A DNA stretch of 64,000 nucleotides from CAZIOH01 sp964540815 (lineage in GTDB: Bacteria; Myxococcota_A; Polyangia; Fen-1088), in assembly GCA_964540815.1 (NCBI GenBank), contig CAZIOH010000032.1, positions 1-64,000 of the forward strand, read 5' to 3'. The notes beneath the pieces are model-generated. The model had not been told where the DNA came from. It worked only from the letters and a program-made list of their open reading frames with translations, and made no database searches. Below are positions 43,624 to 53,157 of the stretch, piece after piece; position 1 is the stretch's first letter; each line of letters begins with the position of its first letter. Position numbers and translations under genes: made by a program.

Positions 43624-46600
43624 CGGCCTGGCCCACAGCCGGGGGTCCCCCGTCGGTGAGCGAGCGTGTACACCGCCGGGAACAGCAGCAACGTCAGGAC
43701 GGTCGCCGTGATGAGCCCTCCGATGACGACGGTCGCGAGAGGGCGCTGCACCTCGCTGCCGGGGGCGCGGGAGAGCGCCATGGGGATGAATCCGAGGGCC
43801 GCGACCAGGGCGGTCATCAGCACGGGGCGGAGGCGCAGCTCGGCCGCCCGGGCCATCGCTTCTCGGGGTGGCGTTCCCCGTTCCTGCAAGTGCAAGCAGA
43901 AGGACACCAGCACCAGGCCGTTCAACACCGCCACGCCGAACAGGGCGATGAACCCGACGCCCGCGGAGATGCTGAAGGGGATGCCGCGCAGCCAAAGACC
44001 AAGGACCCCTCCCACGGCGGCGAACGGAACGTTGGCGAAGACCAGCAGAGCGGGCTTCAGCTTGCCGAGCGCCAGCCAGAGCAGGAACACGATCAAGCCG
44101 AGCACCAAGGGCACCACTATCGCGAGGCGCGCGCGGGCGGCGCGGTAGCTCTGGAACTGGCCACCCCAGTCGACGCGGTAGCCGGGCGGCAGCTTCACCT
44201 CGGAGGCGACGGCGGCCCGCGCTTCTTCGACGGTCGAGACGACGTCGCGCCCGCGGACGTTGAACTCGACGACCGACCGCCGTGATTGCTTGTCCCGATT
44301 GACCAGCGCCGGCCCCTGCTCGAGCGTCACCTCCGCCACGTCGCCCATGGGGACAATCTGGCCCGACGTCGACTTGAGCGGCAACGCGCGCACGCTGTCG
44401 AGGCCGCCCTCGAAGTCGAAGGCGGTCCGGACCACCATGGCGAACCGCCGGTCCTTCTCGAAGACCTCGCCGACGGTTCGCCCCACCGCCATGGTCTCGG
44501 TCACCGTGTTCACGTCCTCGATGGTGAGGCCGTAGCGCGCGAGCCGCGCCCGGTCCGGCCGGATGCGCAGGTAGGTGAGGCCCGCCCCCGGCTCCGCCCG
44601 CAGATCCGCGACGCCAGCCACGCCCTTCAGCGCGGCGAGGACCTGGCGTCCGATCTGCTGCAACCTCAGGAGATCCGGGCCGTAGATCTGGGCGGCGGCG
44701 TCCGAGCGCACGCCGGCGATGAGCTCGTTCGTGCGCATCTGGATCGGCTGTGACACCGCGACCGCGACCTCGGGGACTTCCCGGCCCACGATCTCCGCGA
44801 TCTCCTTGCCCAGCGCCTCCTTGGTGAGCCCGGAACGCCACGTCTCCCGTGGCCTGAGGGTCACGTAGATGTCGCTCTGCTCGATCCCCATGGGATCGGT
44901 GGCCACCTCCGGAGCGCCGGCGCGCGCCACGACGTGCTCCACCTCGGGGACCTGCAGGACGGCGCGCTCGACCCGCAGGTCGGTGGCGATGGTCTCGGAC
45001 AGGGCGATCCCGGGCAAGCGCCGCGCTTCGAGCAGCAGATCCCCTTCGTCGAGCTGCGGGACGAACTCTGCACCGAGGCGGGTCGCGAGGGCGCCCCCCA
45101 GCGCCAGCACCGAGAGACCGGCGCCTAAGGTGATCGCGGGACGCGCCATGGCCCGCAGAAGGAGGGGCGGGTAGCCCCGGCGCGCCTGCCGCATGATCCA
45201 GGTCTCGTGACCGGCCGGCCGCCAGAGGAGCAGATGACTCGAGAGCACCGGGACCAGCGTCAGCGACAGGATGAACGCGCCGAGCAGCGCGAAGAGGACG
45301 GTCGTCGCCATCGGGTGGAACAGCTTCCCTTCGATCCCCCGGAGCCCCAGGATCGGGAGGTAGACGACGGCGATGATGATCGAGCCGAAGGCGCTCGCGC
45401 CGAGGACGTCGACCGCGGCCTCCTCGACGATCAGCGCCCGGCCGCCCGTGCCCAGGGCCTCGGGTCTCTCCCGCCTCTCCGCCAGCCTGCGGACGGCGTT
45501 CTCGACGATGATCACGGCGCCGTCCACGATCAGCCCGAAGTCGATGGCGCCGAGGCTCATGAGGTTCCCCGAGACGCCCGTCGCCTTCATCAGGCAGACG
45601 GCAAAGAGCATCGACAGGGGGATCGTGCAGGCCACGATCAGCCCCGCCCGGAGATCTCCGAGCAGGACCAGGAGGACGACGATCACAAGAGCCGCGCCCT
45701 CGGCGAGATTGGTGGCGACCGTCCTCGTCGTGCGGTTGACGAGCTCTGCCCGATCGTAGAAGGGCTCGATCTCGATCCCTGCCGGTAGCGTCGGCCGCAG
45801 CTCTTCCAGGCGAGCCTTCACCCGCTCGGTCACCACGCGCGCGCTCTCGCCCATCAACATCAAGGTCACGCCGACCACCACCTCGCCCTTCCCGTCCATC
45901 GAGGCGGCCCCCCGCCGCAGGCGCGGCCCGAAGCGCACCTCGCCGATGTTGGCGACCGTGATGGGCACCCCCTGGGGCGTCGCGCCGACCACCACCGAGC
46001 CGAGATCGTCGAGGCTGGTGACCAGCCCCACCGTCCCGATCACGATCTGCTCCCGGTCGTGCTCGATGTATCCGCCACCGGCGTTGGCGTTGGAGCGCTC
46101 GAGCGCGTGGATCACCTCACCGACCGAGAGCCCGGCTGCCTGCAGGCGCCTGGGATCGATCACGACCTGGTACTGCTTGTCCTCGCCGCCGAAGCTGTTG
46201 ACCTCGACGATTCCAGGCACGCTCCGCAGCTGCGGGCCGATGTACCAGTCGAGCGTCTCCTCCAGCTCCATCAGCGAGTGCCCCTCGCCTCGCACGACGA
46301 ACTGGTAGACCTCGCCGAGGCCGGTGGCGATCGGGCCCATCGTCGGACGACCGTAGGCGGCGGGCACCAGGGCGTCGGCCTCCCGCATCCGCTCCGCCAC
46401 CATCTGACGGGCAAAGGAGATGTCGGTGCCGTCCTCGAACCCGATGGTCACCACCGAGAGGCCGTACTTCGAGATCGACCGGATCTCCTCGACCTTCGGG
46501 ATGCCGGCCATCGCGCGCTCGACCGGCACGCTCACGTACTGCTCGACCTCGACCGGCGTCAGCGCAGGCGCGGGCGTGATGACCTGAACCTGGATGTTGG

Positions 46601-46733
46601 TGATGTCGGGGACCGCGTCGAAGGGCAGGTCCACGGCGGACCGGACCCCGACCACCACCAGCAGGGCCGTCGCGAAGAGCACGAGGGCAGGCCGGCGGAG
46701 CGACCAGGCCACGATGCGACCGAGGAGGAACAT
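43620..46733 (-). CDS. czcA: CzcA-type heavy-metal efflux RND transporter
   Basis: 1037 aa, inner-membrane proton/metal antiporter with 12 membrane segments. Signatures: PDITNIQVQVITPAPALTPVEVEQYV, the FEDGTDISFARQMVAERM loop, and the membrane-helix 4 motif GAIDFGLIVDGAVIIVEN. That motif (DFG-x3-DGA-x3-VEN) marks the divalent-cation class rather than CusA (Cu/Ag). Substrate likely Zn, Co, Cd or Ni. 1 bp after czcB. It forms a tripartite pump with CzcB and CzcC. Confidence 0.95.
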   Translation of the reverse strand: MFLLGRIVAWSLRRPALVLFATALLVVVGVRSAVDLPFDAVPDITNIQVQVITPAPALTPVEVEQYVSVPVERAMAGIPKVEEIRSISKYGLSVVTIGFEDGTDISFARQMVAERMREADALVPAAYGRPTMGPIATGLGEVYQFVVRGEGHSLMELEETLDWYIGPQLRSVPGIVEVNSFGGEDKQYQVVIDPRRLQAAGLSVGEVIHALERSNANAGGGYIEHDREQIVIGTVGLVTSLDDLGSVVVGATPQGVPITVANIGEVRFGPRLRRGAASMDGKGEVVVGVTLMLMGESARVVTERVKARLEELRPTLPAGIEIEPFYDRAELVNRTTRTVATNLAEGAALVIVVLLVLLGDLRAGLIVACTIPLSMLFAVCLMKATGVSGNLMSLGAIDFGLIVDGAVIIVENAVRRLAERRERPEALGTGGRALIVEEAAVDVLGASAFGSIIIAVVYLPILGLRGIEGKLFHPMATTVLFALLGAFILSLTLVPVLSSHLLLWRPAGHETWIMRQARRGYPPLLLRAMARPAITLGAGLSVLALGGALATRLGAEFVPQLDEGDLLLEARRLPGIALSETIATDLRVERAVLQVPEVEHVVARAGAPEVATDPMGIEQSDIYVTLRPRETWRSGLTKEALGKEIAEIVGREVPEVAVAVSQPIQMRTNELIAGVRSDAAAQIYGPDLLRLQQIGRQVLAALKGVAGVADLRAEPGAGLTYLRIRPDRARLARYGLTIEDVNTVTETMAVGRTVGEVFEKDRRFAMVVRTAFDFEGGLDSVRALPLKSTSGQIVPMGDVAEVTLEQGPALVNRDKQSRRSVVEFNVRGRDVVSTVEEARAAVASEVKLPPGYRVDWGGQFQSYRAARARLAIVVPLVLGLIVFLLWLALGKLKPALLVFANVPFAAVGGVLGLWLRGIPFSISAGVGFIALFGVAVLNGLVLVSFCLHLQERGTPPREAMARAAELRLRPVLMTALVAALGFIPMALSRAPGSEVQRPLATVVIGGLITATVLTLLLFPAVYTLAHRRGTPGCGPGR

Positions 46734-46734
46734 C

Positions 46735-48000
46735 TCACTCCCCCTCGCCGAAGGTGCTCTTCAGGATCGCGCTCTTCAGGCTGAAGACCCCCGCGGTGAC
46801 GACCGCCTCGCCGGCCCTGAGGCCGCTCAGGATCTCGACCCGACCGCCGGCGGTCCTTCCCAGCCTCACCGGGTGCAGCTCGAAGTCGCCATCGGGTTGC
46901 AGCACGAAGACCACCTCCTGGTTCGCCACGCGGGTCACGGCGGCGAGCGGGACCACCACCCGCAGGGCGGGCGTCTCGGCCGGTCCCACCACGACCCGGG
47001 CGGTCCCGAAGAGCCCCACCTTGACGAGATCGCCGTGGTTGCGGACCAGGATGCGGGCGGTGACGGTGCGGGCCGCCGGATCGATCTGCCGGCCGATGGT
47101 CTCGATCTTCCCCTCGAACGCCTCGCTCGGGTAAGCGTTGAGGCGGACCTCGGAGCCCGCGCCGACCCTGACGCGGGCCAGATCCTTCTCGAACAGGCGA
47201 CCGAGGAAGTACACCCGATCGAGATCCCCGATCACGGCGATCACGTGCTCTGCGTCGACGCTCTGCCCTGGCACGGCGTCGCGGCTGAGGACGAACCCTG
47301 CGAGCGGCGTCCGGACGGTCACCCGGGCGCTCCCGTTGCCCGGCGACTCCACCTCCCCCTGTCCGAGCGCCGACAGAGTCTGCCGCGCCGCCGCGCCCTC
47401 GGCCTCGAGGGCAGCCGCCTCGGCCTCGGCGGCAGAGGCCTCCTGGCCCGACGCAAGCGATTTCGCCTCCAGCCTCTCGATCCGGTCGGCGTTCAGCCGG
47501 GCCGATGTCGCGCGCGCGGCGGCCGAGGTGAACGTCGCGCGGGCGCGCGCCAGCTCGGGGGATTCCAGGATGGCGACCGTCTGGCCAGCCGTGACCCGAT
47601 CGCCTTCCTTCACCCGGACGGCGATGATGTGTCCGGGGATGCGGGCCGCGATCCGCGCGGACCGATCGGGGTCCGCAGCGATCTCGCCGGTCAGATCCAC
47701 CGTGGCGGGCAAGCTGTCGAGAACCGCGGGCGCGGTCTCGATGCCCGCTGCTCGCACCACGCTCGGCGGCAACCGCACCTTGTTCGGCAACTCCTCGTGC
47801 CGTTCCGATTCGTCCTCGTGGGGGACTGGCCCCGAGGGACCGGCGCCCGCGTCTCGTGGCAGGAGCGCCGGCTCCCGTTCGCGCGTGGCGTGATCGTCGG
47901 GCAGACCAGGCAGGGCGCGGTCCTTCGAGCACGCCGCCGCGCCGACCGCGGCCAACACCAACACCATCGCCATCACCACCCCGGGGTCGAGGCGCCTCAT
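46735..48000 (-). CDS. czcB: Metal efflux membrane fusion protein
   Basis: 421 aa. ATG at 48000 overlaps the czcC stop. The N-terminus has a lipobox (AVGAAACSKD), so it is anchored as a lipoprotein. Typical MFP order: barrel-sandwich hybrid ARIPGHIIAVRVKEGDRVTAGQTVAILESPEL, a coiled coil with Ala/Glu-rich helices, then VRTPLAGFVLSRDAVPGQSV and beta-barrel domains ending AGEAVVTAGVFSLKSAIL. No His-rich N-terminal metal domain is seen. Confidence 0.94.
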   Translation of the reverse strand: MRRLDPGVVMAMVLVLAAVGAAACSKDRALPGLPDDHATREREPALLPRDAGAGPSGPVPHEDESERHEELPNKVRLPPSVVRAAGIETAPAVLDSLPATVDLTGEIAADPDRSARIAARIPGHIIAVRVKEGDRVTAGQTVAILESPELARARATFTSAAARATSARLNADRIERLEAKSLASGQEASAAEAEAAALEAEGAAARQTLSALGQGEVESPGNGSARVTVRTPLAGFVLSRDAVPGQSVDAEHVIAVIGDLDRVYFLGRLFEKDLARVRVGAGSEVRLNAYPSEAFEGKIETIGRQIDPAARTVTARILVRNHGDLVKVGLFGTARVVVGPAETPALRVVVPLAAVTRVANQEVVFVLQPDGDFELHPVRLGRTAGGRVEILSGLRAGEAVVTAGVFSLKSAILKSTFGEGE

Positions 48001-49322
48001 CGGCCACCTGCCTCGGCCGTCGTCGTCAGCGGCGCGCCCGCAACCCGGCGAAGCTCCACCGCGGCGAGGGCGCGGCCGAGCCGTGCCTCGATGTCCGCCT
48101 GGAGCAGCTCGATCAGGCTCCGCTGCCATTGCAGGGCCTCCCGCAGCGAGAGCTGCCGCGAGGAGATCGCCTGGCGAATCGCGGCGAGATCGGCGCGCGC
48201 GCGCGCGAGGAGATTGTCGCCGAAGAGGCTCGCGGCGCCCTGGCGGGCGGTGTCCGCCGCCAGCGCGCGGGCCACCTCCAGCCGAACCCGACGGCGCACC
48301 AGCTCCGCGGAGCTCTCGGCGGCCCGGATCTGCGCCAGCGCCTCGGCGATCTCACCGGCGCGCGTGCGTCCGATCGGGGACGGGAGCGGCAAAGGAATGG
48401 AGACGCCGAAGCCCAGGATGCGGTCGTTGATCTCGCCCCGCTCCCCGAACAGGGACAGCGTCAGGTTGGGCGTTCGCTCTCGCCGCAGCAGGGCCAGGCG
48501 CCGCTCGAGGACTTGCCTCTCCATCTCCGCCGCGCCGACTTCGCCCCTCAATCGCAGGGCTTGCGCCTCGAGGGCGGCGCTCGCCGGCTGCTGCCCGGTG
48601 GTCATGGCAGCGAGGACCAGGCCGTCCGGGAGGCGCACAGCGCCCGCATCCACGTCGAGCAGCAGGGCCAGGGCCGCCCGGCCCTCCGCCAGCCTGCGCT
48701 CGGCCTCGAAGCGGGCGAGGCCGATGCGGGTCGCCTCTGCGCGAGCGACGTCCGCCTCGACCCCGGCCAGGAGCGCCTCCTTGGCCCGGCCCTCGGCGAA
48801 CGCCGCCAGCGCCTCTGCGTTCTCGGCGAGCGCGCCCGCGAAGCGCACCGCCTCGTTCGCGGCGGCGGCGGCGTAGTAGGCGGTCAGTGCGCCCGCGGCG
48901 ATCTCCTGCTCCGCGACGCCGACTCGCCGCGCCTCGGCCGCGAGCTCGACATCCGCCACGTCCACCCTGGCGCCGCGCTGGCCCGCGAGCTCGAGCTCCT
49001 GCGAGAGCACCACGCTCCAGTTCAGGACGGAGGCGGCCTCGGGCGGCGGGCGACGCCGGTTCGAGACCAGCGCGCTCACCGTGGGGTTGCTCGGCAGCCA
49101 GATCCCCGCTGTGGTCCGGCTCGCCGCCGCGGCGGCGAGCCGTTCGCGGGCTTCCCGCACCTCCGGGCTCGCGGCGAGCGCGCAGCGAACGACCATCTCG
49201 GGGTCGAGTGGGCCCCGGCAGCCCGCCCTTCGGGCGGCGGGGTCCTGAGCGGCGGCGGATGCGTGCGCCCAGGCGGCGGCGCTGGCGACGACGAGCATCG
49301 CCGCGGTCAAGGTGCGGTTCAT
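47997..49322 (-). CDS. czcC: Outer-membrane efflux protein (TolC family)
   Basis: 441 aa. ATG at 49322 preceded by GAGGG. Signal peptide MNRTLTAAMLVVASAAAWAHASAAA. Two OEP repeats of long Ala/Glu/Arg-rich helices are visible, each starting with a strand segment (NWSVVLSQELELAGQRGARVDVADVEL; LGFGVSIPLPLPSPIGRTRAGEI), as expected for a TolC-type trimeric channel. First structural gene of czcCBA; overlaps czcB by 4 bp. Confidence 0.93.
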   Translation of the reverse strand: MNRTLTAAMLVVASAAAWAHASAAAQDPAARRAGCRGPLDPEMVVRCALAASPEVREARERLAAAAASRTTAGIWLPSNPTVSALVSNRRRPPPEAASVLNWSVVLSQELELAGQRGARVDVADVELAAEARRVGVAEQEIAAGALTAYYAAAAANEAVRFAGALAENAEALAAFAEGRAKEALLAGVEADVARAEATRIGLARFEAERRLAEGRAALALLLDVDAGAVRLPDGLVLAAMTTGQQPASAALEAQALRLRGEVGAAEMERQVLERRLALLRRERTPNLTLSLFGERGEINDRILGFGVSIPLPLPSPIGRTRAGEIAEALAQIRAAESSAELVRRRVRLEVARALAADTARQGAASLFGDNLLARARADLAAIRQAISSRQLSLREALQWQRSLIELLQADIEARLGRALAAVELRRVAGAPLTTTAEAGGR

Positions 49323-49408
49323 GGATCCCTCGCGTGAATAAGTCACGAGCGGTCCCGGTCGGCGCACGGCGCACCGGGCCCGGAGCCCGCCCACACGGTT
49401 CGATTCGA

Positions 49409-49708
49409 CTACGCGAGGGGGAACTTGGGGACGTGCAGGATGTCGGCGGGCTCGGGCGCCGCGTGCCGATCGCTCGGGGGACTCCAGGACGTCGCGCGCG
49501 ACACAGGTGACACCAGCGTGACGACGGCGGTGGCCGCGACCTTGGGCAGGGAGCAGCAGGAGCAGTCGTGGCAATTGGGTGGGCACTGGCCACCCGAGAC
49601 GTCCGTGGGGCACCTCTCGTCGCAGGGACCGTCACCGCACAACGCCCCGAGGCCGCTCACGTCGAAGGTGAGCAGCGTCAGGAAGACGAGGAGGACGGCC
49701 CGGCGCAC
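49409..49708 (-). CDS. Small secreted Cys-rich protein preceding the czc operon
   Basis: 99 aa from a GTG at 49708; an ATG at 49780 in frame is an alternative. MRRAVLLVFLTLLTFDVSGLGAL is a short signal or anchor. A cluster of nine Cys within 34 residues follows (CGDGPC-DERC, QCPPNCHDCSCC), then a tail with His. The C-terminal 40 residues are Pro/Ser-rich. 86 bp upstream of czcC on the same strand, so probably part of the metal-efflux operon. A periplasmic metal-binding or sensing role is inferred by context and composition only. Confidence 0.66.
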   Translation of the reverse strand: MRRAVLLVFLTLLTFDVSGLGALCGDGPCDERCPTDVSGGQCPPNCHDCSCCSLPKVAATAVVTLVSPVSRATSWSPPSDRHAAPEPADILHVPKFPLA

Positions 49709-49824
49709 GGCAGTCAGTATCCCACAGGACCGGTCGGCCACGGCGACAACGCCCTCGAATTTCGATGGCGACACGGACATTCCTGTCGCGCCCGCTCCCG
49801 TCGCGCCGGCGGTCGGTCGAGCAA

Positions 49825-49892
49825 GCGAAGCGAGGCGAGGACGAGGCGAGGCGAAGCGAGGCGAGGACGAGGCGAAGCGAAGCGAAGCGAGG
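49825..49892. repeat. Nested GCGAG/GCGAA tandem repeat
   Basis: Pentamers GCGAA and GCGAG with one GACGAG hexamer form a 26-bp higher-order unit (GCGAA GCGAG GCGAG GACGAG GCGAG) that occurs twice, then three GCGAA and one GCGAG. It lies in the 312-bp divergent region between the czc-linked gene and the DUF3160 gene. I see no gene in that region. Confidence 0.9.
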
Positions 49893-50020
49893 ATTGACGT
49901 CTGCCGACGGGCACGCCAACTGGCGTCCTCCTTGCAATGCGCCCGCCTTGCAAGGAACGTCAAATTGCCCGAAGCTGGCCCGGGCGGTCAGCCTCGACGC
50001 TCGGTCCCAGGAGAGTCCCC

Positions 50021-52465
50021 ATGTCTCATTCGCTCCCGATCCTCGCAAGCAGGCCGCCATCTCGACCGCCGTCGAAGCGGGCCGCGAAGGAGGCGCGCCT
50101 CGGCCATCTGGTCGGGGCGCTGGCGGTGGTCACCTGCCTCGGGGCTGCCTGCACATCGGGCAGCTCGCTTTCCGGATCGGGCGGAGGCGGGCCTTCGGCG
50201 AGCGGTGGAGGCGGGTTCGGTGGCGGAGGGCCGGCGGTTGGCGGATCGACGCCCGACCGCCCCACCACCCCCGGGACCGCGGTGACGGTGACGCCCCCGG
50301 CCAGTCGGACCGGCGAGCTCGGGACCGTCACCGCCGCCATCGCGGCGACGAGCACCCTCGACGCCGCGGGGTTGCTGGCCGCGCATGCACTCCCCTTCGT
50401 GTCGTCCACGTCGCTCGGCTACGATCCGTCCTCCGCCACCAACCTACCGCTGGTGCAAGCATCGGCCCTGGCCTTGTCCGCGTCCGAGATGGATCTGCTC
50501 ACCCGCCAGGGGTTCGTGCTGTCGGAGCGCCAGGTCTTCCCGGGCTTCCTCTACGGGTACGCGACCATCTACAGCCAGGATCTGCCGGTGTTCGTGTCGG
50601 CGGATTCGATCCTCTACGCGGTTCACCGCTCGTACGACCAGATCCTGAAGGCGCTCGAGCTCGACATCCTCGTCGGCGAGCTGCACGCGATGTTGACCGG
50701 CATGCGAACCCGGCTCGGGGCCGGCGCATCCGCTCCTTTTGGCCCGGCCCTGGTCGCGGACGCGGATCTCTACCTGGCGGTGGCGCTCGGCCTCCTCGAC
50801 GGCCAGCCGGCCGCCCCCGTGGCAGGCGCCTCGACCGCCCAGATCGCGAACCTCCTGTCGATGGCCACGGCGGCCTCGGGGACCGCCGACGTCACCTTGT
50901 TCGGAAGCCAGCGCACGCTCGACTTCTCGCAGTTCACCCCGCGCGGCCACTACCTCGGCACCCCGGCCCTCGAACAGTACTTCCGCGCGATGATCTGGCT
51001 CGGCCGGACCGACTTGCCGCTGGTCGACGTCTCGCCGTCGGGTGGCGTCCTCTTCCATCGACCGGCCTTCGAGGCGGCGGTGGCGCTGACCAACCTGCTC
51101 GACGCGCCCACGCTCGCGCACTGGAAGCACCTCGACGATTCCCTGCGCGCCTTCGTGGGTGAGCCCGACGGGATGGAGCCGCCCGACCTACCTCGCCTGG
51201 TGCAGGATCTCGGGGCCGTCGACCTCGGCGCGCTCGCCGCCCTCCCGGATCAGCAGCTCGCCGCGGGGATCGTGGCTGGCGGCTACGGGCAGCAGCGCAT
51301 CGCCTCCCAGATCCTGGATGGCGCGGCCCAGGGGACCGACACCTCGGTCCCGCTGGCGTCCACGTTCTTGCTGCTCGGGCAGCGCTACGTGGTCGACTCT
51401 CACGTGTTCTCGAACGTGGTCTACGACCGGGTGAACCACCGCGGGTTCCCGTCGCGGATGATGCCCGATCCGCTCGACGTCGCGTACGCGGCGCTCGGGA
51501 ACGACGCCGCCGCGCCGCTCTTGCAGGCCGGGCTCGTGACCTACGGCTACGCGCCCGATCTCGAGCGCGCGCGCACCCTCGTCGATCTGCACGGCGACGA
51601 CTTCTGGAGCGCCAACCTCTACAACCTGTGGCTGTCCGCTCTGCGAGCGCTGTCGCCCACCGCCGCCGGATTGACCGCGCCGACGACCATCGCGGTGCCG
51701 GCGATCTTTCGCAGCGAGCCGTGGGCGCGTCGGACCCTGAACACCCAGCTCGCGTCGTGGGCCGAGCTGCGGCACGACACCATCCTCTACGCCAAGCAGT
51801 CGTACACTTCGGGTGCGATTTGCGTGTTCCCGGACGCCTTCGTCGAGCCGAATCTGGCCTTCTTCGATCGAATCGGCGCCTATGCCCGCCAGGGCGCGGC
51901 GCTGGTCCAGAGCCTCGACTTCTCGACGGCCCCGACGCTGGGGATGGACATTGGCACCTACTTCGCCCATCTCGCCGACGTGGCCGGCATCCTCGGCGCC
52001 ATGGCCGACGCCCAGCAGACCGGCGCGGCGCTGGCGCCGGCGTACCTCGACTTCATCAACCAGGCCGTCAAGCGCAGCGGTGTCCAGGTGTGCGGCGGCC
52101 CGCCGGCCTACGATGGGTGGTACGCCGGGCTGTTCTACCCGACCGGATTCCAGGGCCAGGCGGGCTTCACGGCCGAGACGTTCGACCCGACCATCGCCGA
52201 CGTCCACACCGAGCCCACCGACGAGACCGGGGCACCGGTCGGAAATGTGCTTCATGTGGGGACCGGCTTCGCGCGGCTCATGGTCCTCACCGTCGAGAGC
52301 TGCGGCGGGCCGCGCGCCTACGCCGGCCTGGCCTCGTCGTATCATGAGGTCACCACCACCGGCTTCAAGCGCCTGACCGACGACGACTGGGCCACGCAGG
52401 TCAACGTCCACGGCGCGGGCGTCACCAATCCGGTCTGGGTCCAGCCGATCCTGTCGCAACCCTGA
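50021..52465 (+). CDS. DUF3160 surface lipoprotein
   Basis: 814 aa. AGGAG precedes the ATG. The signal ends in TCLGAACTSG, a lipobox, followed by a Gly/Ser spacer to about residue 75. Most of the chain matches DUF3160: SADSILYAVHRSYDQIL, NLYNLWLSALRALSP, and WARRTLNTQLASWAELRHDTILYAKQSYT. It ends with PVWVQPI. The domain is widespread in Myxococcota and some archaea. The function is unknown, but the conserved Trp/Tyr/His residues suggest an extracellular binding or catalytic role. Confidence 0.88.
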   Translation: MSHSLPILASRPPSRPPSKRAAKEARLGHLVGALAVVTCLGAACTSGSSLSGSGGGGPSASGGGGFGGGGPAVGGSTPDRPTTPGTAVTVTPPASRTGELGTVTAAIAATSTLDAAGLLAAHALPFVSSTSLGYDPSSATNLPLVQASALALSASEMDLLTRQGFVLSERQVFPGFLYGYATIYSQDLPVFVSADSILYAVHRSYDQILKALELDILVGELHAMLTGMRTRLGAGASAPFGPALVADADLYLAVALGLLDGQPAAPVAGASTAQIANLLSMATAASGTADVTLFGSQRTLDFSQFTPRGHYLGTPALEQYFRAMIWLGRTDLPLVDVSPSGGVLFHRPAFEAAVALTNLLDAPTLAHWKHLDDSLRAFVGEPDGMEPPDLPRLVQDLGAVDLGALAALPDQQLAAGIVAGGYGQQRIASQILDGAAQGTDTSVPLASTFLLLGQRYVVDSHVFSNVVYDRVNHRGFPSRMMPDPLDVAYAALGNDAAAPLLQAGLVTYGYAPDLERARTLVDLHGDDFWSANLYNLWLSALRALSPTAAGLTAPTTIAVPAIFRSEPWARRTLNTQLASWAELRHDTILYAKQSYTSGAICVFPDAFVEPNLAFFDRIGAYARQGAALVQSLDFSTAPTLGMDIGTYFAHLADVAGILGAMADAQQTGAALAPAYLDFINQAVKRSGVQVCGGPPAYDGWYAGLFYPTGFQGQAGFTAETFDPTIADVHTEPTDETGAPVGNVLHVGTGFARLMVLTVESCGGPRAYAGLASSYHEVTTTGFKRLTDDDWATQVNVHGAGVTNPVWVQPILSQP

Positions 52466-52566
52466 TGGTCGCAAACCCTGAGCGCCCATGGGTCAACTTC
52501 AAGCTCGGTCTGTGTCTCGGCTATCTTCGTTCAACGGCTCGGGCCCAGGGCCCAAGGAGGATTTCG

Positions 52567-53157
52567 ATGCGGTTCGCTCTCGGATGTCTGGTCGGGTTGG
52601 TCATGCTGTCGGTCGGGTCTTCGCAGGCGCGAGCGGACGTTGCTCCGCCTCAGGGTTGCACCGCTCCCGGTCAGCCATGTGACAACGCAGGGCCGGCCGC
52701 CAATCTCGCCGGGGTCTGTGCGACCTCGACCTGCAACAAGAGGCTACCGAGCACCGACGGGTCCATCGCGATCATGGCGTATCCATGCAATCTGTGTCAG
52801 GTCGTGGGTGTGGACGGCTCCGCTGGAGGCAGCGGGGGTTCGGGGAGCGGCGGCGCCTCCACGGATGGCGGAAGCTCGGGCAGCGGCGGCTTCTTGGACG
52901 GCAGCGGGGGCTCGGTCTCGGGGACCGGCGGCGCAGCCGGGGCCGACGCCGGGACGCCCGACGCCTCCACCTCGACGCCTGCACGCAAGAACTCCGGATG
53001 CGCGCTCGCCCCGGACGGGCCGATCGCTCCGCTCGCGACGTGGATGACCTCCCTCTGGCTCGCCGGCGCGGCTCTGCTCGCCGCCCGCCGCCGCGGCGCA
53101 AACCGCCCCGGACTTCCTCGTTCACGTTCCACACCACGCCGCGACGCGGCCACATGA
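52567..53157 (+). CDS. Secreted protein with Gly/Ser spacer and MYXO-CTERM-like sorting signal
   Basis: 196 aa. AAGGAGG lies 6 nt before the ATG. Signal peptide MRFALGCLVGLVMLSVGSSQARA/DV. A small Cys-rich domain (residues about 25-80, six Cys) is followed by a Gly/Ser/Ala-rich spacer, then GCALAPD, a hydrophobic stretch (ATWMTSLWLAGAALLAA) and RRRGANR. This order (Cys, hydrophobic helix, Arg cluster) is the MYXO-CTERM pattern, although about 18 basic residues follow. Probably anchored at the surface after processing. Coupled (ATGA) to the next gene. Confidence 0.8.
   Translation: MRFALGCLVGLVMLSVGSSQARADVAPPQGCTAPGQPCDNAGPAANLAGVCATSTCNKRLPSTDGSIAIMAYPCNLCQVVGVDGSAGGSGGSGSGGASTDGGSSGSGGFLDGSGGSVSGTGGAAGADAGTPDASTSTPARKNSGCALAPDGPIAPLATWMTSLWLAGAALLAARRRGANRPGLPRSRSTPRRDAAT

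Noticed and set aside
43620..46733. CusA (copper/silver) identity for the RND pump
   Set aside because: The helix-4 motif DFGLIVDGAVIIVEN is that of divalent-cation pumps; CusA has a different sequence there.
49825..49892. CRISPR-like array or rho-dependent site
   Set aside because: Units are 5-6 bp with no spacers; it is a simple nested tandem repeat.
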